Origin: Bacteroides sp.
Lineage (GTDB): Bacteria > Bacteroidota > Bacteroidia > Bacteroidales > Muribaculaceae
Reading direction: 5' to 3'
NCBI GenBank assembly: GCA_023663525.1
Contig: JAMPHF010000001.1
Coordinates: 192,088-246,008, forward strand
Length of the DNA stretch: 53,921 nt
The notes below the pieces were generated by a model that made no database searches, was not told the DNA's origin, and saw nothing but the letters and a program-made list of their open reading frames with translations. The stretch's first letter is position 1, and each line of letters opens with the position of its first letter. Shown in pieces: positions 43,735 through 50,716 of the stretch. A program made the position numbers and the translations under genes.

Positions 43735-44535
43735 TCAATCCTTGACGTAGCGTTGGGCGATTTTGAAAATGTTGTCGGCCTCCTCGCGGTTCGGAGTATC
43801 GGGATAGTTGTTAATATATGAATAGTATTCGTCAATAACTTCGCGGAAACGGTCAACCTTTTTCTCATCGATACTCTCACGGGCTTCCTGGAAACGCGCT
43901 TTGAGTACGAGGAGTTCGAGGTCTTCCTTGTATTTTGAGTACGGATAATCCTTGATGGCATTTTTGGCCACAATCACCGCGCTTTCGTAGTTGTTGCCCA
44001 TATAGCTGCCGAGGTTGTAGTAGAGCTGCGCGTTTTCGAGCTGCTTTAGCGTCAGTTTGTCCTGAAGCTCGAATATGGCGTTCTGGGCAATGGAGACCTT
44101 GTCGCTCTTCGGGAAATAGTCGAGGAACGACTGAAGCTCCTCGATGGCTTTGATTGTGCCGGACTGGTCGAGCTGAGGTTCCGGCGAATCAAGATAGTAG
44201 CCATAGCCTGCATAGAATCGGGCAAGCTCGGTGTATTTCCCCTTACGGTATTTATTATAATAGGTCTTGAAGTATTCGCCGGATGTCTGATAGTCCTTGT
44301 TCTCGTAGTTGGAGAGGGCGAGAAGGTAAAGCGCATCCTCGGCCTTCTCCGAACCCTTGAATTGAGTGATGATGTCTTCAAGGACTGTTGAGGCCTGGGT
44401 GTAGCGTTTCGCCTCGAATGCACGCTTGGCATAGTCGAGACGATAGTTGGCGTCGGTGCTTTTCAACGCACGCTGATATTCTCCACATGAGGTGAGGAGA
44501 AGCGCGGTGGCGAGCAGGACAAAGTACTTTCGCAT
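43735..44535 (-). CDS. bamD: Outer membrane protein assembly factor BamD
   Basis: A 266-residue lipoprotein (lipobox LTSC, Cys17) with tetratricopeptide-like repeats across the mature protein, for example YAKRAFEAKRYTQASTVLEDI and DALYLLALSNYENKDYQTSGEYF. In the BAM complex it couples to BamA to insert beta-barrels. The promoter is TAAATTTG (44580-44587) with TTTG at 44610-44613 on the minus strand. It is followed by the omega-like gene. Confidence 0.94.
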   Translation of the reverse strand: MRKYFVLLATALLLTSCGEYQRALKSTDANYRLDYAKRAFEAKRYTQASTVLEDIITQFKGSEKAEDALYLLALSNYENKDYQTSGEYFKTYYNKYRKGKYTELARFYAGYGYYLDSPEPQLDQSGTIKAIEELQSFLDYFPKSDKVSIAQNAIFELQDKLTLKQLENAQLYYNLGSYMGNNYESAVIVAKNAIKDYPYSKYKEDLELLVLKARFQEARESIDEKKVDRFREVIDEYYSYINNYPDTPNREEADNIFKIAQRYVKD

Positions 44536-44579
44536 ATTATTAATGGTGGTAATCTTCGTGAGAACTGGTTTTCAACTTG

Positions 44580-44691
44580 CAAATTTAAGTCTTTTTTTGC
44601 TTTTGATTGCAAACACTATGTCTTAAATTCACTTAAAATAACATTATTGCTTCAAAAAGAGATGATTTTTGCTGTCAATTGGCTAAATTTG
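44580..44691. promoter_or_regulatory. Divergent promoters: bamD (-) and GHL10 gene (+)
   Basis: Minus strand: TTTG (44610-44613), 22-bp spacer, TAAATTTG (44580-44587). Plus strand: TAAATTTG (44684-44691), 29 bp before the ATG at 44721, without a clear -33. Confidence 0.55.
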
Positions 44692-44720
44692 CGTGATAAA
44701 TTCGAAAAAATTATCGAGAC

Positions 44721-46238
44721 ATGCTTAGGAGACACCATACAATCATCACATCGTTGATCCTTCTATATTCTTTCATTAGCTGCCTCACGGCAGTTCATGC
44801 TTCAAGCCCGAAACGTGAGATGCGGGGAGTATGGCTCGCAACTGTATGGGGCATCGACTGGCCGTCGGTGACCGGCACATCGGCAAAAGTCCGTCAACGG
44901 CAGCAATCCGACATGCTCGCCATCCTCGACCGCTGCGAATCAATGAATCTGACTTCAGTATTCTTTCAAGTGCGTGGCATGGGGGATGTGATGTATGAGT
45001 CATCGGTCGAACCTTGGTCAGGCTTCGTGTCGGGTAAACGTGGCTCATCTCCCGGATGGGATCCATTGCGCTTTGTCGTGGAGGAATGTCACCGCAGAGG
45101 TCTGGAGTGTTACGCCTGGGTCAATCCATTCAGATGGAGTTCAGGAACAAACTATGACAGTGCGCCCGACAGAAAGTGGAAAGAACGAGGATGGTTGCTG
45201 ACTTATGGAAAGTACACGGTGTTCAATCCCGGACTGGAGGAAGTGAGGGAGCATATTGTGGATGTCTGTCGGGAGATTGTGACAGGTTATGATGTGGATG
45301 GGCTTGTATTTGATGATTATTTCTATCCTAACCGAATTCCTGAGACGTCGGATGCCCCTGACTATGACCTGTGGCAACAGCAGGCCCCGTGGATGAGTTT
45401 CGGCGATTGGCGCAGAGCCAATGTCCACAAGACGGTGGCCGATGTCCACTGCATGATTTCCGACACGCGTCCGGATGTCAGATTCGGAATTTCTCCGGCA
45501 GGAGTTGCCGGGAAGAAACATACGTCAGCGGTGAAATGGGGCATGCTCTCATGTGATGTCAAGGCTGACGATTGGCAGTATAAGGAGATCTATTCCGATC
45601 CTCTCGGATGGCTCTATCAGCGGACAGTCGATTTCATCTCGCCTCAGATTTATTGGTCCACCACTCATTCGACAGCTCCTTACGAGCCAATAGCGCGATG
45701 GTGGAGCAACGCAGCCGGAATCTATGGCTGTCATTTCTATTCGAGTATGACGCTTGCTCCGCTTGAGAAAAACGACACTCATACGCAGCGACAGGAAATC
45801 ATACGGCAACTGAAGACCAACAGAGCCATAAGCATCACCGGCGAATATGGGTCGGTGCTTTACAGCGCGAAATTTTTGCCGAAACTTGCAGCGGAGCTTC
45901 CGGGCGGATATTTTATGCACAAATCACTCACCCCCGCTATCCGGCATGGCGAGGTCGAGCCTCCAATGCCACCGATAAATCTGCGCATAAAGGGTAGTGT
46001 ATTGAGCTGGGAAAATTCCGAGGATAGCAATAATACCGGTACAAGATATGCCGTATATGCCTACCCCTCGGAGCTTGATCAAGAGACCATAATGGATGAC
46101 AGCGGCGATGGGGTGGACGGAGAGTATCTTTACAAAGTTTGTTATGGCAACTCCATAGCTGTCCCTGCCGGTATGTCATACGCCGTAACCACACTCACCG
46201 GCACATCAATTGAATCAGACCCGGTATTTGTGAAGTGA
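44721..46238 (+). CDS. GHL10 (glycosyl hydrolase-like 10, YngK-type) exported protein
   Basis: A 505-residue protein with a signal peptide (about residues 1-27) and a TIM-barrel GHL10 domain. It opens KREMRGVWLATVWGIDWPS and continues with SVFFQVRGMGDVMYESSVEPWSG, HRRGLECYAWVNPFR, DVDGLVFDDYFYP (acidic catalytic candidates), RFGISPAGVAG and DFISPQIYW. The last about 110 residues look like a fibronectin-III-type beta domain. Relatives act on peptidoglycan-derived or other glycans. The plus-strand transcript ends at the hairpin 46265-46311. Confidence 0.93.
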   Translation: MLRRHHTIITSLILLYSFISCLTAVHASSPKREMRGVWLATVWGIDWPSVTGTSAKVRQRQQSDMLAILDRCESMNLTSVFFQVRGMGDVMYESSVEPWSGFVSGKRGSSPGWDPLRFVVEECHRRGLECYAWVNPFRWSSGTNYDSAPDRKWKERGWLLTYGKYTVFNPGLEEVREHIVDVCREIVTGYDVDGLVFDDYFYPNRIPETSDAPDYDLWQQQAPWMSFGDWRRANVHKTVADVHCMISDTRPDVRFGISPAGVAGKKHTSAVKWGMLSCDVKADDWQYKEIYSDPLGWLYQRTVDFISPQIYWSTTHSTAPYEPIARWWSNAAGIYGCHFYSSMTLAPLEKNDTHTQRQEIIRQLKTNRAISITGEYGSVLYSAKFLPKLAAELPGGYFMHKSLTPAIRHGEVEPPMPPINLRIKGSVLSWENSEDSNNTGTRYAVYAYPSELDQETIMDDSGDGVDGEYLYKVCYGNSIAVPAGMSYAVTTLTGTSIESDPVFVK

Positions 46239-46264
46239 TTGAAACATTTCAATCGAGATTATGC

Positions 46265-46311
46265 AACGCCCGCAATCGGATGACAAAGTGTGCATCGCGA
46301 TTGCGGGCGTT
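46265..46311. terminator. Bidirectional terminator
   Basis: AACGCCCGCAATCG (46265-46278) and CGATTGCGGGCGTT (46298-46311) form a perfect 14-bp stem between the convergent GHL10 (+) and tyrA (-) genes. The U-tracts are weak. Confidence 0.7.
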
Positions 46312-46337
46312 CCGTAGCTGATAATTCCGAGTTGAGT

Positions 46338-47111
46338 TTATTTGATATGCTCGCGGACGCGGGCGAGGTAGTTTTTCATGCCTTCGCTGTCACGGCGTTT
46401 GATGATGTCGAGCAGTTCGGACATCTGTCCTTGAATTTTTTCAATCTGTTCAGGTGTATTCGGATTGAAAAGGATTTCACTTACGAGGAAATCATCCTCC
46501 GACATCAGTCCGCGGGCTATCTGCATGTGGCGTTTGAACGTCGTGCCGGGTGCTTCCTGATGTTTCATCACGCCTGCAAATGCAAGAGTAGCGGCAAAGG
46601 GGATTGAAAGGGAGTAGGCGATTGTCTCGTCATGTTCCTTGAATGTGTACTCCACGATGTTGAGTTGGAGGCGTGAGTAGATGTCCCGGAAAAATATTTT
46701 GCCGAGATGATCACCCTCGCTGATGATTATCGCATTCTCATTGTTGAGGTTACTCAATGAGGCAAATGTCGGACCGAACATCGGATGGGTGCTGACGTAT
46801 GGATGTCCGCATGAGGCATAAAATTCAGGCAGCCCGGTCTTCACCGACGCAATGTCGCTGATGATGCATGACGGTTTGAGATAGGGCAGTACTGCCTCAA
46901 ACGACTGAAGCGTATATTTAACTGTTGATGCATTTATGACAAGCTGAGGTTCAAATTTCTCTATCTCGCTCAGCTCTTTGAAGCGCAAAGCATTGAATGT
47001 GAAGCGCAGACGCTGATGATCGGGATCATAGACCGCAACCTCATGGTCGAAAGAGAGAAGGTCGCAGAAGAAACTACCCATCTTGCCTGCGCCAAGAATC
47101 AGAATTTTCAT
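46338..47111 (-). CDS. tyrA: Prephenate dehydrogenase
   Basis: A 257-residue NAD(P)-dependent enzyme converting prephenate to 4-hydroxyphenylpyruvate in tyrosine synthesis. It has the Rossmann motif ILGAGKMGSFF, the catalytic-region STHPMFGPTF, and a helical C-terminal dimerisation domain containing SLSIPFAATLAFAGV. There is no ACT or chorismate-mutase fusion; the mutase activity is supplied by the preceding gene. It is the last gene of the pheA operon, 21 bp after the DAHP synthase gene. Confidence 0.93.
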   Translation of the reverse strand: MKILILGAGKMGSFFCDLLSFDHEVAVYDPDHQRLRFTFNALRFKELSEIEKFEPQLVINASTVKYTLQSFEAVLPYLKPSCIISDIASVKTGLPEFYASCGHPYVSTHPMFGPTFASLSNLNNENAIIISEGDHLGKIFFRDIYSRLQLNIVEYTFKEHDETIAYSLSIPFAATLAFAGVMKHQEAPGTTFKRHMQIARGLMSEDDFLVSEILFNPNTPEQIEKIQGQMSELLDIIKRRDSEGMKNYLARVREHIK

Positions 47112-47132
47112 CGTTGTTTCTATGATTTGAAA

Positions 47133-48215
47133 TTACTTCTCCTTCTCGTTCAGCTCGACCTGGATTCTGACGGATTCTTCATGGATGGTAGAGAGAATCT
47201 TGCGCATGAATTCCTCATCGACACCGGCTGCCGAGGCTGTCTTGATACGAGTGTGCATGATGTCGCCATAGCGACCGGGCTGCACAACGGGCATATTATG
47301 ATTCTTCTTGTATTCGCCAATCTCACGCGAGATGTTCATTCGTTTAGCGAGGATTTCGACGAGTTCATTGTCGAGTTGGTCAATCTGGCGGCGCAGTTGT
47401 GCGAGGCTCTCAGTCGGCACCGGAGCATCACGGTAGACGAGGTTGTCGAGGATCACGCCAAGCACCTCGGGTGTAATCTGCTGGTTCTTGTCGCTCCATG
47501 CACAATCCGGGTTGCAATGGCTCTCGATGATGAGTCCGTCGAAGCCCATGTCGAGAGCCTGCTGGGAGAGAGAGGCTATAAGCTCGCGTTTGCCACCGAT
47601 ATGGCTCGGATCGCAGATGATGGGAATCTGCGGGTAACGGATACGGAGTTCAAGAGGAATGCGCCATTGGGGATGGTTGCGGTAGATGTGTTCGCCATAC
47701 GTACTGAATCCTCTGTGGATCACACCGAGGCGGGTGATTCCGGCATTATAGAGGCGTTCGAGTGCGCCAATCCAGAGCTCAAGATCCGGGTTGACCGGGT
47801 TCTTGACAAGCACAGGGATGTCGCGGCCACTCTCGCGGAGCACATCGGCAATCTCCTGCATTGCAAACGGGTTGGCAGATGTGCGCGCACCGATCCAGAG
47901 CAAATCCACGTCATATTCAAGGGCTGCCTCAACATGCCCGCGATTAGCTACTTCGGTAGCGACTTTCAGTCCTGTCTCCTCACGCACTTTGTTGAGCCAT
48001 GCGAGTCCGGGGACACCGACTCCCTCGAAACCGCCCGGTTTTGTGCGCGGTTTCCATATTCCTGCACGGTAGATTTTGACACCTGTGCGCAGGAGTTCAC
48101 GTGCGGTCTGCATCACTTGTTCTTCTGTCTCCGCACTGCAAGGACCGGAGATGATTATAGGTTTTGTAAGCTCAACTCCGTCAATTGCGAGTGGCTTTAT
48201 ATTTTCCATGCTCAT
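47133..48215 (-). CDS. aroF: Bifunctional DAHP synthase / chorismate mutase
   Basis: A 360-residue fusion. Residues 1 to about 265 are a type I-beta (KDPG/DAHP) synthase: IIISGPCSAETEEQV, IYRAGIWKPRTKPGGFEG, LLWIGARTSANPFAMQEIA, LVKNPVNPD, IICDPSHIGGKRELI and IESHCNPDCAWSDKNQQ. Residues about 272-350 are an AroQ-type chorismate mutase (LAQLRRQIDQLDNELVEILAKRMNISREIGEYKK). One protein thus begins the shikimate route and makes prephenate, the branch point for the two neighbouring enzymes. A start two codons later (MENIKPL) is possible. Confidence 0.95.
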   Translation of the reverse strand: MSMENIKPLAIDGVELTKPIIISGPCSAETEEQVMQTARELLRTGVKIYRAGIWKPRTKPGGFEGVGVPGLAWLNKVREETGLKVATEVANRGHVEAALEYDVDLLWIGARTSANPFAMQEIADVLRESGRDIPVLVKNPVNPDLELWIGALERLYNAGITRLGVIHRGFSTYGEHIYRNHPQWRIPLELRIRYPQIPIICDPSHIGGKRELIASLSQQALDMGFDGLIIESHCNPDCAWSDKNQQITPEVLGVILDNLVYRDAPVPTESLAQLRRQIDQLDNELVEILAKRMNISREIGEYKKNHNMPVVQPGRYGDIMHTRIKTASAAGVDEEFMRKILSTIHEESVRIQVELNEKEK

Positions 48216-48248
48216 TGTCGATGTGTAAGTTATGTTTTTTATTTTATT

Positions 48249-49415
48249 TTATTTTATTTCTAATTTCTTTATACGCTCAAGTGCCTCTCTCATCCGGTCC
48301 TCAGTTGCGCAGAGTGATATTCTGATGTATCGCTCACCGTTTGAGCCGAAAATGAATCCGGGCGTTAGGAACACTTTTGCTTCATGGAGCAAGCGGTCGG
48401 CAAGTGCCTCAGAGGTGACAGCGGGGTCGTTTATCTTGCCCCACAGGAACAGTCCGCTCTGTGTGGGATCAAATGTGCAACCGAGTTCATCCATGATTTC
48501 CTCGGCGACCTTGCGGCGCGATGCGTAGACGGCATTGACTTCATCGTGCCAGCTTTTGTCGGCTTCAAGAGCTTTGGCCGCAGCGAGCATGAGCGGCTTG
48601 AACTGTCCGGAGTCAATGTTGCTTTTCACTTTCAGTATCCATGATATGAAAGTTGGATTCGAGGCTGCCATTCCGACACGCCATCCAGGCATGTTGTGAC
48701 TCTTGCTTAGGGAGTTCATCTCAATCGCTATCTCTTTTGCCCCCGGCACTTGCAGAATACTCATAGGGGTGTCGTTGAGGATGAATGAGTAGGGATTGTC
48801 ATTGACAATGACTATGCCATGTTTCTTGCCAAAAGCTATTGCCTTTTCAAACGTTTCCATTCTCGCACGCGCGCCCGTCGGCATGTGGGGATAATTGAGC
48901 CACATGAGTTTGATGCGGTCAAGAGGCAACTTCTCCAGTGCTTCAAAATCAGGTTGCCATCCGTTTTCTTCAACGAGATCATAGTTGAAAATCTCAGCAC
49001 CGACGAGCTTGCTTATTGACGAGTAGGTCGGGTAACCGGGGTTTGGCACGAGGACACCGTCGCCGGGATTGAGGAAAGCAAGGGAGATATGGGTCACGCC
49101 CTCCTTTGACCCGATGAGAGGTTGTATCTCGGTCTTTGGATCGAGTTCGACGCCATACCATTTCTTGTACCAGTTGGCGAAACCGTTACGAAGCTCCGGG
49201 AGACCGACGTGAGGCTGATAGCCGTGATTCGACGGACAATTCAGGGCTTCTGTCATTGTGTCGATCACGCTTTGGTGCGGTGGTCGGTCGGGTCCACCAA
49301 TGCCGAGCGAGACGACATCCTCACCTGCGGCTTTCATGGCCGCAACCTCCTTCAGTTTGGTTGAGAAATAATATTCCTTTATGTTTTCAACTCGTTGCGA
49401 TGGCTTTATTTCCAT
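48249..49415 (-). CDS. Class I/II PLP-dependent aminotransferase of the aromatic operon
   Basis: A 388-residue fold-type I aminotransferase. The PLP-lysine is K238 in MNSLSKSHNMPGWRVG, with NYPHMPTG (174-181) and DNPY (206-209) as cofactor and carboxylate contacts. Sequence pattern resembles LL-diaminopimelate/aspartate-type enzymes, but its place between pheA and the DAHP synthase fusion argues for transamination of phenylpyruvate and 4-hydroxyphenylpyruvate, or of prephenate. The ATG at 49415 is chosen; a TTG at 49460 would overlap pheA. Confidence 0.9.
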   Translation of the reverse strand: MEIKPSQRVENIKEYYFSTKLKEVAAMKAAGEDVVSLGIGGPDRPPHQSVIDTMTEALNCPSNHGYQPHVGLPELRNGFANWYKKWYGVELDPKTEIQPLIGSKEGVTHISLAFLNPGDGVLVPNPGYPTYSSISKLVGAEIFNYDLVEENGWQPDFEALEKLPLDRIKLMWLNYPHMPTGARARMETFEKAIAFGKKHGIVIVNDNPYSFILNDTPMSILQVPGAKEIAIEMNSLSKSHNMPGWRVGMAASNPTFISWILKVKSNIDSGQFKPLMLAAAKALEADKSWHDEVNAVYASRRKVAEEIMDELGCTFDPTQSGLFLWGKINDPAVTSEALADRLLHEAKVFLTPGFIFGSNGERYIRISLCATEDRMREALERIKKLEIK

Positions 49416-49436
49416 ATCTGTTTTGATTGTAATTTC

Positions 49437-49461
49437 TTTTGTTATGAAACCCACACTCAAG
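49437..49461 (-). repeat. Degenerate repeat end between pheA and the aminotransferase gene
   Basis: The plus strand reads TTTTGTTATGA followed by AACCCACACTCAAG, close to the repeat end at 30-51 (TTTTGTTATGAGACACACTC) with a two-base insertion. It spans the pheA stop codon. Confidence 0.4.
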
Positions 49462-50305
49462 CATGAGTTATTTCAGCTTCGGCATATTCACCGAGGATTT
49501 TTAAATCTTTGATTAGCGGTCGGACGGCTTCGATGGCTTGATGGTAGCGCACAAGGCTGTCAAAGGTCACATCAACATAAAACCTGTATTCCCATTCGCG
49601 TCCGACAATCGGAGTCGATTGTATTTTCGACAGGTTTATGTCATAGAACGAAAGGATGGTGAGTATTTTAGATAGTGCGCCGTGGGTATGAGGCAAAGTG
49701 AAAACTATCGATGCCTTGTTGATGTCACGTTCGAGCGGACCGATTTCAGAGGCCACGAGTGGATCGGCGATTATGAGAAAACGGGTGAAGTTTCGCTTGT
49801 TGGTCTCAATCCCTTTTTCAAGGATGTTAAGCCCGTAAAGATTGGCTGCATATTCGCCGCAGACGGCGGCATGACCGATGAGCTTGCCCTCTGATATTTC
49901 TTTTGCACTTCCGGCAGTGTCAAGTCGCTCCACAATCTTCAGGTTGGGATGACGGCGCAGATACTGTTCGCATTGCATCAGAGCCATCGGATGTGAATTG
50001 ACCTCCGTAAGCTCGTCAATCGTTTGACCGGCGAGGGCTGCGATGACATGTGATATTCTCAACTTCAGTTCACCAATGATCCTGAGATTGCTCTGGCGGA
50101 GAAGCTCATGGTTTTGCAAGAGGCTTCCAGCTATGGTATTTTCGATGGCCACGATGCCAAGCAGGGAGGCATCTGTCGATAGCACGTCGAACATTGCCGG
50201 AAACGTCTCACATTCTATTGTCTGAATGTCTTCGTTGTTAAAATAGAGGTGGGCTGCAGCATCGTGGTAGCATCCGGCTACACCTTGTATCGTGATTTTC
50301 TTCAT
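49457..50305 (-). CDS. pheA: Prephenate dehydratase
   Basis: A 282-residue enzyme making phenylpyruvate from prephenate. The dehydratase domain (1 to about 180) carries VAIENTIAGSL, the SHPMALMQCEQYL segment and the catalytic TRF motif (174-176, in NFTRFLII). The C-terminal ACT domain (about 198-275) has the GALSKIL motif. The Phe-binding ESRP motif known from E. coli reads QSTP (229-232), so Phe feedback may differ. It is the first structural gene after the attenuator and heads the operon to tyrA. Confidence 0.95.
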   Translation of the reverse strand: MKKITIQGVAGCYHDAAAHLYFNNEDIQTIECETFPAMFDVLSTDASLLGIVAIENTIAGSLLQNHELLRQSNLRIIGELKLRISHVIAALAGQTIDELTEVNSHPMALMQCEQYLRRHPNLKIVERLDTAGSAKEISEGKLIGHAAVCGEYAANLYGLNILEKGIETNKRNFTRFLIIADPLVASEIGPLERDINKASIVFTLPHTHGALSKILTILSFYDINLSKIQSTPIVGREWEYRFYVDVTFDSLVRYHQAIEAVRPLIKDLKILGEYAEAEITHA

Positions 50306-50353
50306 ATCACCGGTCCTCGGGTAAAATTTTAGATATTTTGAAGTCTATAAATT

Positions 50354-50384
50354 AAAAATCCCGTTCATGTATGTATGAACGGGA
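50354..50384 (-). terminator. Attenuator terminator upstream of pheA
   Basis: Arms TCCCGTTCAT (50359-50368) and ATGAACGGGA (50375-50384) form a perfect 10-bp stem, 12 with flanking G-U and A-U, around the loop GTATGT on the plus strand. On the minus strand the stem is followed at once by TTTTTAATTT. It lies 48 bp before the pheA start and after the leader peptide gene, so it terminates within the leader rather than at an operon end. Confidence 0.88.
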
Positions 50385-50432
50385 CTATATCGTTTCAAAC
50401 CATTTCGCAAGTATGTGAAAATTTACGCATGC

Positions 50433-50443
50433 AAATCCCGTTC
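50433..50443 (-). promoter_or_regulatory. Antiterminator arm directly after the leader stop codon
   Basis: GAACGGGATTT (minus strand) is an exact copy of the terminator's 3' arm plus first U residues (50356-50366). It can therefore pair with the terminator's 5' arm (TCCCGTTC on the transcript, complement of 50376-50383) and block the terminator. It begins at the first base after the leader UAA, where a ribosome at the stop codon would cover it. Confidence 0.8.
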
Positions 50444-50500
50444 TTATTTTGTATCAAAATAAAAATAATAAAAAAACGGATATGCGTAAAATCGTGTCAT
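50444..50500 (-). CDS. Phe/Tyr leader peptide of the pheA operon
   Basis: An 18-residue peptide, MTRFYAYPFFYYFYFDTK, from ATG at 50500 to TAA at 50444. Five Phe and five Tyr make 10 of 18 residues, with a run of seven consecutive aromatic codons (9-15). It lies about 30 bases after the predicted transcription start and before the terminator and pheA. The composition matches the amino acids made by the operon, as in classical leader peptides such as enterobacterial pheL. Stalling on uncharged tRNA-Phe or tRNA-Tyr would leave the antiterminator arm free; completion would mask it. Confidence 0.85.
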   Translation of the reverse strand: MTRFYAYPFFYYFYFDTK

Positions 50501-50537
50501 CTTGCTGAATGTTTAGTTTTGTTCTGATTTTATGCTG

Positions 50538-50568
50538 CAAAGGTAGCTATTATTTACGAAATGACAAA
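50538..50568 (-). promoter_or_regulatory. Promoter of the pheA operon
   Basis: TTTG (50565-50568), 19-bp spacer, TACCTTTG (50538-50545) on the minus strand. Transcription should start near 50531, giving an approximately 225-base leader that contains the peptide gene and attenuator. Further upstream, to the lipoprotein stop at 50717, I see only the small palindrome CGTGCGGATGCACG (50648-50661) and a partial repeat-like GAGACACAT (50631-50639). Confidence 0.8.
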
Positions 50569-50716
50569 TTTATTCGTCAAAAAATTGAGAATTGAAAATT
50601 TTTGGTTTGAGAAACGGTATGAGACACATATTACAATTAAGCAGAGACGTGCGGATGCACGCCCCTACTTGATGAGGTGGTTACAATGCGGTTAATTGTC
50701 AGTTCGATGACATGGA

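Noticed and set aside
47016..48263. 415-codon open frame antisense to the DAHP synthase/chorismate mutase gene
   Set aside because: It is the complement of a well-conserved enzyme, has a composition unlike a folded protein and no recognisable motif. High coding bias on the other strand explains it.
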